A stretch of 42,790 nucleotides of DNA, taken from contig JAICXX010000033.1 of NCBI GenBank assembly GCA_025934485.1, positions 1-42,790 of the forward strand, written 5' to 3'. Both the position numbers and the translations under genes were made by a program. Within the stretch, counting starts at the first letter, position 1; the number at the start of each line of letters is the position of its first letter. This DNA is from Chitinophagaceae bacterium. GTDB lineage: Bacteria; Bacteroidota; Bacteroidia; Chitinophagales; Chitinophagaceae. Shown here in pieces: positions 17,278 through 25,877 of the stretch. The notes beneath the pieces were generated by a model. That model saw only the letters and a program-made list of their open reading frames with translations. It made no database searches and was not told the origin of the DNA.

Positions 17278-17895
17278 CTACCACTGAAAATCCAGCAGGC
17301 TGATGCCAGGCCGCAGATACAGCCCTTTCAACCCGGCATGCTCAGCCCCTTCGACATTCACGATCGCATCATCGACGAAAAGCGTCTCCTGCCCTTCGAG
17401 GCCATTTTCCCGGAGAATGTATTCATACGACTCCTTGTCCGGTTTTCGCATGCCCAGGAGATGCGAATAGTAGGTCCGCTCAAAATGATCATCCAGCGTC
17501 CCGCTCTTAAAGGTCTGCGTATAGATGTTCCGTAATGCCGCCAGATGCAGCGAGTTGGTGTTGCTGAAAAGAAAGATGCGGTAACTCTTCCCCAGCTCTT
17601 TAAGCAGCCCGATGCGTTCCGCCGGAAAATCCAGCAACAAGGCGTTCCAACCATCGATGATCTCCTGGTCGGTCGCCCCATCGAGCCCGCCCATTGTGCG
17701 GATCGAGTCGATGAACTGCTGGTCGGTGATCTTGCCCACCTCGTAGTCTTTGAAAAATGAATCGGCATGACCGAGTCCGAAAGACTGTCGCAAATTCTTT
17801 ACGCCCAATTTGGCGAATGCTTCTTCCGTCCGCCGGTTGTCGAGGTTCAGGATCACACCGCCCAAGTCGAAGATGATATTTTTTACGCCCTGCAT
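17278..17895 (-). CDS. HAD-superfamily phosphatase (YihX-like, subfamily IA)
   Basis: A 205-residue HAD hydrolase. Motif I is FDLGGVIL with nucleophile D10 and Gly at the +2 position, as in the YihX/epoxide-hydrolase-like subgroup. Motif II is FSNTN, motif III MRKPDKESY and motif IV FVDDAIVNVEGA. YihX-type enzymes release phosphate from sugar phosphates such as glucose-1-phosphate, but the substrate cannot be read here. It lies 57 bases beyond the GH3 gene of the glycan locus, but a TAAATTTG box directly before its ATG suggests its own promoter. Confidence 0.88.
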   Translation of the reverse strand: MQGVKNIIFDLGGVILNLDNRRTEEAFAKLGVKNLRQSFGLGHADSFFKDYEVGKITDQQFIDSIRTMGGLDGATDQEIIDGWNALLLDFPAERIGLLKELGKSYRIFLFSNTNSLHLAALRNIYTQTFKSGTLDDHFERTYYSHLLGMRKPDKESYEYILRENGLEGQETLFVDDAIVNVEGAEHAGLKGLYLRPGISLLDFQW

Positions 17896-17899
17896 GGCT

Positions 17900-17907
17900 C
17901 AAATTTA
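17900..17907 (-). promoter_or_regulatory. TAnnTTTG box directly before the HAD start codon
   Basis: The minus strand reads TAAATTTG, and its last base is only four bases from the ATG at 17895. If used, the transcript would start at or next to the start codon. Confidence 0.4.
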
Positions 17908-17952
17908 CTGATTGCCGCTCAAGTGTGAACGCCGCTTCTTTCATCTCATAAA

Positions 17953-20262
17953 TTATTTATTCCACGTGATCTTCTGCGACAACACATCGCGGGAGTTTCC
18001 GCCGACCATGATCATAAAATCCCCCGATTCCCAATCGTATTTGAGCTCGCTGTTATAAAATTTCAGGTCCTCGGGCGTGATGTCGAACGTCACTTTCCTG
18101 ATCTCCCCCGAGGCAAGTTCTATTTTCTGAAAGCCCTTAAGCTCCTTTACCGGCCGGGTAATGCTTCCCACGAGATCACGGATATAGAGCTGGACGACCT
18201 CCTTTCCGGTACGCGCACCGTCGTTGGTCACCGTCACCGTCGCCTTCAAGGTCTGCGTACCCTTGAGCGATGTACTGCTGACCTTTAGATCACTATAGGT
18301 GAAATGTGCATAGCTGAGCCCATAGCCGAACGGATACACGGGGTCGTTAGAGACATCGAGATAGTTGGACCGGAATTTCTGGAACCAGGGACCTTCCAGC
18401 GGCCGCCCCGTGTTCTTATGATTATAGTAAAGCGGAACTTGTCCTACATTCTGCGGCCAGGTCATGGTGAGCTTGCCGCTGGGGTTTACATCCCCGAACA
18501 ATACGTCGGCAATCGCATGACCGGCTTCCGTTCCGCCAAACCATACATTCAGAATGGCGGGCACCTCGTCGTTCTCCCATTTTATCGCCAGCGGCCGGCC
18601 GGTGAACAGCACAAGTACTAGTGGCTTTCCCGTCTTCAAAAGGGCTTTGAGCAGATCCTGCTGGGTCTGCGGAATCCCGATATTTGTGCGGCTGCTGGAC
18701 TCGCCGCTCATCTCCGCGGATTCGCCAAGGGCGGCGACGATCACATCGGCCTGGCTGGCTGTATTCAGCGCCTCCTGCAGAATCTCGCTTGCGGGCCGGT
18801 GGTCGCGGTGCAGGCTCTTGCCGAACATCGTGGCGCGTTCCTCGAACAGGCTGTCGGCATCCAGGTTGGCGCCCAGGCTATACAAAACCTTGCCGCCGTC
18901 GCCCACGGCTTCTTTCAACCCATCCAGGACCGAGACCGACTGGCCGAATTTGGCGGCAACGCTCCAGGTGCCTGTCATATTATTCGCGGCATCCGCCAGT
19001 GGCCCCACCAGCGCGATGGTCTCCCCTTTCTTAAGTGGCAGCACATTGCCCTGATTTTTCAACAGCACAAAACAGTCCGCGGCGATCTTCCGGGCCTCTT
19101 GCCTATTGGCCGCCGTAAAGATCTCCGTAGCTGCCCGCTGTTCATTACAGTATTTATAGGGGTCGGCAAAAAGCCCCAGCTTGTACTTTGCTTCGAGTAT
19201 CCGCCGACAGGCCTGGTCGATCTCCCGCAGGGTGACCTTCCCCGCCTGAAGCGAGGGCTGCAGCGTCTTGAGAAACCCTTCGCTGACCATGTCCATATCG
19301 ATGCCGGCTTTCAAGGCTAACGCGCTCACGGTCTGAAAATCGCCGAGTCCATGCGGCGTCAGTTCCATGATGCCGGTATAATCGGTGACGACAAAACCCT
19401 TAAAGCCCCAACGTTTGCGGAGAATGTCCGTCATCAGCCATTTGTTAGCCGTTGCCGGAATGCCATTTACGTCATTGAAAGAGGCCATGACGCTGCCCAC
19501 TCCGGCATCCACGGCCGCCTTATAGGGAGGCAGGTATTCGTTGAACATCCGCACCGGGCTCATGTCCGTGGTGTTGTAGTCCCTGCCGGCCTCTGCCGCG
19601 CCATACAAGGCATAGTGCTTGACACAGGCCATGATATCGGAGTCGCCGGAGAGATCGCGCTGGTAGCCTTTGACCATGGCCTTCGCGATTTGCGAGCCCA
19701 GATATGGGTCCTCCCCGCTGCCCTCGGAAACCCGGCCCCAACGCGGATCCCGTGCGATGTCGACCATCGGCGAGAAGGTCCAGCAGATGCCGTCGGCGCT
19801 GGCTTCCGTGGCCGCAATCCGCGCGCTCCGCTCGATCTCACCCATGTCCCAGCTGCAGCTCAACCCCAGCGGGATGGGAAACACCGTCTCGTACCCATGG
19901 ATGACATCCATCCCGAAGATCAGCGGGATCTTCAGCCGGCTCTTTTCCACGGCGATGCGTTGTACTTCCTTGATCTTGGCGACGGATTTGATATTGAAAA
20001 GCCCGCCGACCTTGCCTTCTTCGATCTTCCCGGCTAAATCCGAATTGCCGGCCTGCCCGGTGGTGATATCCCCGGCTGCGGGAAGGTTGAGCTGTCCGAT
20101 CTTCTCTTCGAGCGTCATCTTACTCATGAGCGAAGAAATAAAGCTGTTCATCTTAACGTCGGCTGCGGTGGCGGTGCTGCCATTCGTGCGGCCGCCGGTC
20201 TGCGCATGAACCGTTCCTGCGAAGAGGAGAAGGAGGACAACAATCGTTTTGGCTGTTTTCAT
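17953..20262 (-). CDS. GH3 beta-glucosidase (BglX-like)
   Basis: A 769-residue exported enzyme. The signal peptide is KTIVVLLLLFAGTVHA. The GH3 TIM-barrel (about 45-370) has SMTLEEKIGQLN-like MTLEEKIGQL, FGMDVIHGYETVFPIPLG, the binding KHYALYG, and the nucleophile Asp in GFVVTDYTGIMEL (near residue 293). The second sandwich domain (about 385-620) holds the acid/base region ALGESAEMSGESSSR. A C-terminal fibronectin-III-like domain follows (about 660-760). It removes terminal glucose from beta-linked oligosaccharides in the periplasm. It is the last gene of the glycan locus, 4 bases after the GH43 gene; GH3 enzymes paired with GH144 act on beta-1,2-glucooligosaccharides in related bacteria. Confidence 0.93.
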   Translation of the reverse strand: MKTAKTIVVLLLLFAGTVHAQTGGRTNGSTATAADVKMNSFISSLMSKMTLEEKIGQLNLPAAGDITTGQAGNSDLAGKIEEGKVGGLFNIKSVAKIKEVQRIAVEKSRLKIPLIFGMDVIHGYETVFPIPLGLSCSWDMGEIERSARIAATEASADGICWTFSPMVDIARDPRWGRVSEGSGEDPYLGSQIAKAMVKGYQRDLSGDSDIMACVKHYALYGAAEAGRDYNTTDMSPVRMFNEYLPPYKAAVDAGVGSVMASFNDVNGIPATANKWLMTDILRKRWGFKGFVVTDYTGIMELTPHGLGDFQTVSALALKAGIDMDMVSEGFLKTLQPSLQAGKVTLREIDQACRRILEAKYKLGLFADPYKYCNEQRAATEIFTAANRQEARKIAADCFVLLKNQGNVLPLKKGETIALVGPLADAANNMTGTWSVAAKFGQSVSVLDGLKEAVGDGGKVLYSLGANLDADSLFEERATMFGKSLHRDHRPASEILQEALNTASQADVIVAALGESAEMSGESSSRTNIGIPQTQQDLLKALLKTGKPLVLVLFTGRPLAIKWENDEVPAILNVWFGGTEAGHAIADVLFGDVNPSGKLTMTWPQNVGQVPLYYNHKNTGRPLEGPWFQKFRSNYLDVSNDPVYPFGYGLSYAHFTYSDLKVSSTSLKGTQTLKATVTVTNDGARTGKEVVQLYIRDLVGSITRPVKELKGFQKIELASGEIRKVTFDITPEDLKFYNSELKYDWESGDFMIMVGGNSRDVLSQKITWNK

Positions 20263-20266
20263 TTTG

Positions 20267-22003
20267 TTATTTTATGTCTGTTACGGCGGTCCTGGCAGAA
20301 ACGCCGTTCTGGTTGAATGCTTCTATTGCAAAATAGTACGTTTTTTCCTTGTCCATGACCTTGAACCAATAATCATTGGCGTCATTCACCTGCACACAGT
20401 TGTATAACTTGTCCGGCGCTGTGCCGAAATAGAGATTGTAGCCATAAGCATTCTCCGCTGGGCTCCATTTTATCCAAGCGTTCCGCTTATCCTTTTCCGT
20501 TCGCAAGACAATGAACTGTCTCACACTGTCGGGCGGCGAGCCCGCACCCCGGCCAAAGACCCGCAGTCCGCTGATGGCGAACTTACCCGAAGGCATATGT
20601 ATGTTCTCCAGCCGGATATACCGCACGTGCGCGGGTTCCGCAAGCTCCACATAGTCGTGCGGAACATCGGTGGTATTATGGCTTTTGTCGATCAGCACCT
20701 GCCAGTGTTTTTCATCGTTGGAGCCCGCCACCCGGTACTGCGCGTAAATATCGGTTTGCTTTCCAAGGAATGTGGCATCCTGGTCGGCATAGTTGATTTG
20801 GATCGCATTCACCGTAGAGACCGCACCCAGATCGGTTTGTATCCATTCCCCCTGCGCGCCCGTGGCCGCGCTCCAGTACGTTTTGATGTCTTCATCCACG
20901 GCGTCGTTTGGCGGATGCCCTGGGCTCAGGGTGGAAGAGACCAGCACCGGCGTCTTATAGTTCAGCAGCATCCAGCCCGTGAACCGGCCATCGGCAAGAT
21001 AATGCGGATAGTCACCAAAGGCCGCGTCCATATAAAGTACCCCATCCTTGTCGAAACCGGCAGGCCACATCCCCAAACGGCGTTCAAAGCTGTTCTTTAC
21101 CCCGATGACGATGGTCGAGATATGCCAGTAATGACCGGCATTGTCGGCGAAGGTGCTACCATGACCCGCGCCACGGGCAAATCCGCCGGGATGAAAAGAA
21201 AAAGGGTCGCTCTGCGGTTTGTCAAAAGGACCCAGCGGACCATCGCCTACTACTACGCCGTCGGCATAACCGCTGAACTCCGTGCCGGGTGCCCCATATT
21301 GCAGATAATATTTTCCATCGTGTTTGGTCATCCACGATCCTTCGATAAAGGGGTCCAGAAAGGTGTTGTCATAATATTCCCCGAATCGCTGCCAGCCAAA
21401 CCGCCAGGGATGCAGCAGGGTCAATTCCGTTCGCGTACCGATGGGTTGCAGGGTCTTCCGGTTCAGCTCGATGCCATAAAGCGGATAGGCATTGCTGCTG
21501 CCATTGTACATATATAGCCTACCGTCGTCGTCCGTGAAAAATGCCGGGTCCCAGCCGCCGATCCCGAACGAGTCGACCAGCGGCTTCCATTCATTCGTCT
21601 TTGGGTCTGTGCTCATCCAGATAGTAAAATTGCGGGTGTACGTCGATCCGAAAACGATCATGGTATCGCCGATGATCCCCACGGCCGGCGCACACAGCTC
21701 ATCATAGCCTTTGTTCCAGGGTCGAAGGAATTTCCGCGGCATGAATTTCCAATGGAACAGATCGGAGCTCCACCAGTATCCCCATTGATTGGTGCTGAAC
21801 AGATAGTAGTCGCCCTTATAGTTGACGATCACCGGGTCGGCGGTAGCGCGATGCTTCCCCCACTGGGTAAAATCCGGGATCGGGGTATAGCCGTAATCGA
21901 GATCCATAGGGTTGCAATAGGTCTTTTGCTGGGCTGCCGCCGGTGGGACGATCGCCTGGCAGCAAAATAAGATCACCGGGATCATCCGGAGCAGCTGCTT
22001 CAT
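20267..22003 (-). CDS. GH43 family glycoside hydrolase with C-terminal F5/8-type domain
   Basis: A 578-residue exported protein (signal peptide to about residue 24). The five-bladed propeller shows the GH43 triad: general base D56 (TADPVIVNY), pKa-tuning D152 (GGWDPAFFTDD) and acid E221 (FIEGSWMTKHDGKYYLQYG). About 355-490 looks like an F5/8 type C (CBM32-like) domain (LVSSTLSPGHPPNDAVDEDI; YIRLENIHMPSGKFAISGLR), then a fibronectin-III-like end. GH43 enzymes usually cleave arabinose, xylose or galactose linkages, so this member suggests that the target glycan carries side chains or is mixed. It is embedded in the locus with 4-base gaps on both sides. Confidence 0.88.
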   Translation of the reverse strand: MKQLLRMIPVILFCCQAIVPPAAAQQKTYCNPMDLDYGYTPIPDFTQWGKHRATADPVIVNYKGDYYLFSTNQWGYWWSSDLFHWKFMPRKFLRPWNKGYDELCAPAVGIIGDTMIVFGSTYTRNFTIWMSTDPKTNEWKPLVDSFGIGGWDPAFFTDDDGRLYMYNGSSNAYPLYGIELNRKTLQPIGTRTELTLLHPWRFGWQRFGEYYDNTFLDPFIEGSWMTKHDGKYYLQYGAPGTEFSGYADGVVVGDGPLGPFDKPQSDPFSFHPGGFARGAGHGSTFADNAGHYWHISTIVIGVKNSFERRLGMWPAGFDKDGVLYMDAAFGDYPHYLADGRFTGWMLLNYKTPVLVSSTLSPGHPPNDAVDEDIKTYWSAATGAQGEWIQTDLGAVSTVNAIQINYADQDATFLGKQTDIYAQYRVAGSNDEKHWQVLIDKSHNTTDVPHDYVELAEPAHVRYIRLENIHMPSGKFAISGLRVFGRGAGSPPDSVRQFIVLRTEKDKRNAWIKWSPAENAYGYNLYFGTAPDKLYNCVQVNDANDYWFKVMDKEKTYYFAIEAFNQNGVSARTAVTDIK

Positions 22004-22007
22004 AGCT

Positions 22008-22835
22008 CTATTTTAATGCTTCGTCTTTGTCTTTTTCTAAAAAACCCGAACTTTCCTGTACTCCCGTCGTGGTCCATTCCATCAGGGCCTCATCCGGCAC
22101 CACGTGCACCGGAACGGTATGCGAGCCATTGGGTTCGTTATAGCCGATATTGGTCTGACGGTTATAACAGGAGATCAGCGACCACCGCGCGGTGGCGGAA
22201 AGGTTAGCGGCGCTCCGGTGGAGGAGGTTGCTGTGAAAGAACAAGGCATCTCCCGGTTCGAGCTCTACATAGATCAGGGGCATCGTCTTCAACGCCAGAT
22301 CGACGTATCGTTGCATAGCACCGACTTGCTCGCCGGCAAATCCGTGTTCCACGCGGCCCATCTTATGCGATCCCCCGATGACTTGCAGACAGCCGTTCTC
22401 TTTCGTGGCTTTGGTAATGGCAATCATCACGGACAGCATCTGGTCGGGGAAAAGGAATTCGTTCTTATACCAGTATCCATAGTCCTGGTGCCATTCCCAG
22501 GCCCCGCCGACACGTGGCTCTTTCTGCATCAGCTTGCTATGAAAATGACACACGGGCGCGTCACCATCCAGCAACGTGTCCGCTGCCTCGACGATCCTCC
22601 GGCTACGCGTCAGCAACCCGTAAGCGTCGTCACCGGGGTTATACCACAGAGTCAGCTTCGTCTTCTTCCCCGTCCCGTCATTGAGGTCAAAAGCATGCTT
22701 GCTCAGGATCGCATCACCCGTAGCGATCCCGTATAGCTTTTCTATCTCCGGAAAGCTCAGAAAATTTCGTACGATGAGATAGCCGTCCCTTTCGTAGTCG
22801 GATATCTGTGGCTTGGTGAGTTGGAAATAGTTCAT
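22008..22835 (-). CDS. Phytanoyl-CoA dioxygenase (PhyH) family Fe(II)/2OG oxygenase
   Basis: A 275-residue protein without a signal peptide, so cytosolic. The iron-binding HxD is H116/D118 (WHQDYGYW), the distal histidine is in FFHSNLLHRSAANLS (H206), and R217 (ATARWSLISCYNR) is the expected 2-oxoglutarate anchor. The N-terminus ISDYERDGYLIVRNFLS is typical of PhyH proteins. The family hydroxylates small organic molecules using O2 and 2-oxoglutarate; the substrate here is unknown. It lies 12 bases after the second GH144-type gene and 4 before the GH43 gene, so it is firmly inside the glycan operon, which is an uncommon place for an oxygenase. Confidence 0.9.
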   Translation of the reverse strand: MNYFQLTKPQISDYERDGYLIVRNFLSFPEIEKLYGIATGDAILSKHAFDLNDGTGKKTKLTLWYNPGDDAYGLLTRSRRIVEAADTLLDGDAPVCHFHSKLMQKEPRVGGAWEWHQDYGYWYKNEFLFPDQMLSVMIAITKATKENGCLQVIGGSHKMGRVEHGFAGEQVGAMQRYVDLALKTMPLIYVELEPGDALFFHSNLLHRSAANLSATARWSLISCYNRQTNIGYNEPNGSHTVPVHVVPDEALMEWTTTGVQESSGFLEKDKDEALK

Positions 22836-22847
22836 ATGACATATTTT

Positions 22848-24170
22848 TTATTTGATCCATGGACTTTGAAAACCCAGTTTTGTCAATCCGTGCTGTACTT
22901 CGGGGCAGCTCATGAAAAGCCGCCATAACAGACCGCTGCGGTAATTTTCGATCATGCCTACTTCCGGTCCCTGATCGATGGCGAGATAACGCGGAGGATA
23001 CCAGTTTGCCTCTTCACTAAAAGCGTCATAGAAACCATATTTCCCCCAGATCTTGTCGCGGAGCTGATCGTACCAGTGCCGGATCGCCGCCATGGATTGC
23101 TTGGGTATGTAAGGTATGGCCGAAATAGCGGCGGTAGGAGAAATCACTCCAAGATCGTTCTTCTCATCCGGAGCGTGGGCGGCATAGCCAACCACCGAAT
23201 AGCTGGCGGTAAGGCCCCAACTGTCCTTGTCGTATCCTTTGAAGTGTTTTGGATTATCGACGCACCATTGATAATTGATCAGTGATTGCGTACGATTCTC
23301 GCGCCAGTAGTCGGCGTACTGATCTTTTAGTCCGCGCGGGTCGAGTCCGAGATACGAATATTGCGACCAGAAGAGCGGGCCCCCATGCGGCGGATTACCC
23401 TGCATATGCAGATGAAGGGTATCCTGTTTGTAGGAACTCGTCGAATCGATCGCGCCGTTTTGCGCCCAACCCTCGCGATACACCTCGGCCGGGATGGAAT
23501 GGGTCGGCGATGACGCAGCCATCACATATAAGATCAGACATTCATTATACCCATGAACGGGGAAGTTCATCTTCCACCCATACGTGGGACTCCAATGCCA
23601 GAAGAGCACATTCTGCCCGCCATTGCGGTACCAGTCGAAATCGACGCCACGCCATAGCGCATCGATACGGGCCGACAGCTGTATTTCTTCGGCATTGCCG
23701 GTCTGAAAATATTGCCGCACGCACAACAGCCCCTGCATCAGATAACAAGTCTCCACCAGGTCACCGCCATTGTCTTCCCGGCCAAAAGGTTTTACATGCC
23801 CGGTGTTGTCATCGATCCAGTGCGACCAGGCACCATGAAAACGATCCGCCTTTTCCAGGAAGGTTACGATCTTTTCGAACCGTTCCAGGCCCTGTTCGCG
23901 GGTGATATAATGCCGGTGGATCGCCGCGAGGATCGCCATCACCCCGAAACCGCTGCCGCCGGTGGCGATAATATTTTTATCATGATCCGGGTAGATGTTG
24001 TCCGTGTGAATACGTTCCGGCGCCATGCCGCTGTTCGGCTCCGCGCCGGCCCAAAAGTATTCGAAGGTCTGTTTCTCGACGAGATCGAGTAGTGTGGAAT
24101 CATTAATGCCTCGAGCATACCCGCCGATGCAGGTATAAACGGCGATGACACATAGCAATAGTTTTTTCAT
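22848..24170 (-). CDS. GH144-type (PF10091 glucoamylase-like) enzyme, periplasmic
   Basis: From ATG 24170 (MKKLLLCVIAVYTCIGGYA) the protein is 440 residues with a type I signal peptide; a GTG two codons earlier is less likely. The alpha/alpha barrel carries conserved blocks shared with its neighbour: TGGSGFGVMAILAA, FHGAWSHWID, NGGDLVETCYLMQGLL, WHWSPTYGW, YGFYDAFS and LAIDQGPEVGMIENYRSGLLW. PF10091 proteins of this type include the Chitinophaga endo-beta-1,2-glucanases (GH144), so endo-cleavage of a beta-glucan is the best guess. The stop of the preceding paralog lies 6 bases before this ATG. Confidence 0.85.
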   Translation of the reverse strand: MKKLLLCVIAVYTCIGGYARGINDSTLLDLVEKQTFEYFWAGAEPNSGMAPERIHTDNIYPDHDKNIIATGGSGFGVMAILAAIHRHYITREQGLERFEKIVTFLEKADRFHGAWSHWIDDNTGHVKPFGREDNGGDLVETCYLMQGLLCVRQYFQTGNAEEIQLSARIDALWRGVDFDWYRNGGQNVLFWHWSPTYGWKMNFPVHGYNECLILYVMAASSPTHSIPAEVYREGWAQNGAIDSTSSYKQDTLHLHMQGNPPHGGPLFWSQYSYLGLDPRGLKDQYADYWRENRTQSLINYQWCVDNPKHFKGYDKDSWGLTASYSVVGYAAHAPDEKNDLGVISPTAAISAIPYIPKQSMAAIRHWYDQLRDKIWGKYGFYDAFSEEANWYPPRYLAIDQGPEVGMIENYRSGLLWRLFMSCPEVQHGLTKLGFQSPWIK

Positions 24171-24176
24171 ATGCAC

Positions 24177-25835
24177 TTAAAAATGCGGGCTCGAGAATCC
24201 AAGTGATCTCATTCCATTTTGTACTTCAGGGCAGCTCATAAAAAGATTCCAGAGCAGGCCGCTTCGGTAATTTTCGATCATCACCATCTCTGGCCCTTGA
24301 TCGATGGCGAGATAAGAGGTGGCGAACCAGGGTTTGGTCAGGTTAAAGGCGTCGGTGAATCCATACTGTCCCCAGATCCTGTCCCCTAATTTATAATAAA
24401 AAAAGCGAAGCGCGTTCATTGCCTGCGTAGGTGCATACGGCAGGGAGGAGACCGCAGCCGTTGGTGAGATCACGCCATCGTCATTGGTTGGCGAATGTGC
24501 CGAATACCCGTTGAGTTCATCGCTGGCGGTAAGTCCCCAGCATTGGGTACTATAGCCGTTAAAGTTACCGGGGTCGGCGACGCAATAGGAGTAGTTGATC
24601 AGGGTATGGGCCGTATTCTGTGTCCAGTAATTGGCATAGGCATCCGCAAGGCCGTTGGGGTCGATGCCCAAAAAGGAATATTGCGCAAAGAAAAGCGGGC
24701 CGCCTAGCGAAGGTCCCAGCGGAAGAACGACGTTGTAATAGGTATTCCCGTTGCGCATCGATCCATTGCGCGCCCAGCCGCTGTCATAGGTCGACTTCGG
24801 GATGGGATCGTTAGGTGCGGATGCGGCCAGTACATAGGTGATCAGCGCTTCGCACCAGCCCTGTACAGGAACATTCACGGCCCAGTCGTAGTCGGGGCTC
24901 CAGTTCCAATAAAGGACGTTCAATCCACTCCTTCGGTACCAGCCGTAATCGATATTCGCATAGAGCTGGTTGATCGCCGCTCGTAAATTTGTTTCACCTG
25001 CGTCGGTTGTATTGTTGAAATACTGTCGCGCGCACAGCAATCCCTGCATCAGGTAGGATGTCTCCACGATATCACCGCCGTCATCCCGGGTACTAAAGGG
25101 AACGGTGGCGCCCGTAGTGCCGTTGATCCAATGCGAAAACGCGCCGTGATAGGTCGTGACCTTTGTGGTAAGAAAATTCACGATGGTGTCGATCCGCCCC
25201 AGGGCCTGCGCCCGGGTGATGAACCCGCGTTGTACCGCAGCCAGCATCGCCATGATGCCAAATCCAGTACCGCCGGTGGTGACCACGTCCCCGGAGGTAT
25301 TGCGCTCCCGCGCCATGCCGCAGTTGGGATGGCCGAAACTCCAGAAATATCCAAAAGTCTGCGACTCCACCAGGTCGAGCAAGGCGCTGTCCGTGATCCG
25401 CGGAAACTTGTCTGTCGAGTCGATCGCCGTCGTCAGCTTCACGTTGATCGCCGACTCCAGCGTGCCGCCCGCCTGTGAAAGCAGCGAGGTGGCGACCGAG
25501 ATAGTATACTGCGTGATGGGCTGCAGCGCGGACGATGGCTGGATGGTCATGGTGCTGTCGTTGTTCGAATAGGATACCGCATAGGGTATGCCAGCGCCGG
25601 CGCTGGTTTGGAACGACACGGCGGCGGCCACGGTTTTTTGATCCACCGGCGCAGTAAATGCAAACTGAATGGCGGGCGTCACATTCACATTGGTATAGGT
25701 GAACCCATTGAAAGCGCCATTTACCTTGAGGCTGTTGAAGCTAAACGAGGATGGCGTAGTAGTTGTCGTGGTCGTCGCGGGCTTGCTCTTGCTGCAGGCG
25801 GCGAGGAGTAAGCATATAGCAATGATTAGTCTCAT
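24177..25835 (-). CDS. GH144-type lipoprotein with N-terminal Ig-like domain
   Basis: A 552-residue lipoprotein. The signal LIIAICLLLAAC ends in a lipobox with Cys14, followed by a Thr-rich linker. A bacterial Ig-like domain (about 30-140; FAFTAPVDQKTVAAAVSF, LQPITQYTISVATSLL) is fused to the PF10091/GH144-type catalytic domain (about 145-552). The catalytic domain shares GGTGFGIMAMLAA, YHGAFSHWIN, DGGDIVETSYLMQGLL and LAIDQGPEMVMIENYRSGLLW with the next gene. It is probably anchored at the outer surface and makes the first cuts. Its ATG sits just after a terminator-like hairpin and U tract, leaving no visible Shine-Dalgarno site. Confidence 0.86.
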   Translation of the reverse strand: MRLIIAICLLLAACSKSKPATTTTTTTPSSFSFNSLKVNGAFNGFTYTNVNVTPAIQFAFTAPVDQKTVAAAVSFQTSAGAGIPYAVSYSNNDSTMTIQPSSALQPITQYTISVATSLLSQAGGTLESAINVKLTTAIDSTDKFPRITDSALLDLVESQTFGYFWSFGHPNCGMARERNTSGDVVTTGGTGFGIMAMLAAVQRGFITRAQALGRIDTIVNFLTTKVTTYHGAFSHWINGTTGATVPFSTRDDGGDIVETSYLMQGLLCARQYFNNTTDAGETNLRAAINQLYANIDYGWYRRSGLNVLYWNWSPDYDWAVNVPVQGWCEALITYVLAASAPNDPIPKSTYDSGWARNGSMRNGNTYYNVVLPLGPSLGGPLFFAQYSFLGIDPNGLADAYANYWTQNTAHTLINYSYCVADPGNFNGYSTQCWGLTASDELNGYSAHSPTNDDGVISPTAAVSSLPYAPTQAMNALRFFYYKLGDRIWGQYGFTDAFNLTKPWFATSYLAIDQGPEMVMIENYRSGLLWNLFMSCPEVQNGMRSLGFSSPHF

Positions 25836-25837
25836 GG

Positions 25838-25869
25838 AAAAAAAAGCGAGGCGGCCATGGCCGCCTCGC
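25838..25869 (-). terminator. Terminator-like hairpin abutting the GH144 lipoprotein start
   Basis: On the minus strand GCGAGGCGGC pairs with GCCGCCTCGC around a CATG loop and runs into eight T, then CC and the ATG at 25835. The hairpin begins 8 bases after the LamG gene stop. It looks like a full intrinsic terminator placed inside the operon. Confidence 0.88.
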
Positions 25870-25877
25870 CTGAAAAA

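Noticed and set aside
20597-21517. Plus-strand frame of 306 codons opposite the GH43 gene
   Set aside because: No domain or signal is recognised, and the minus strand has the full GH43 catalytic triad.
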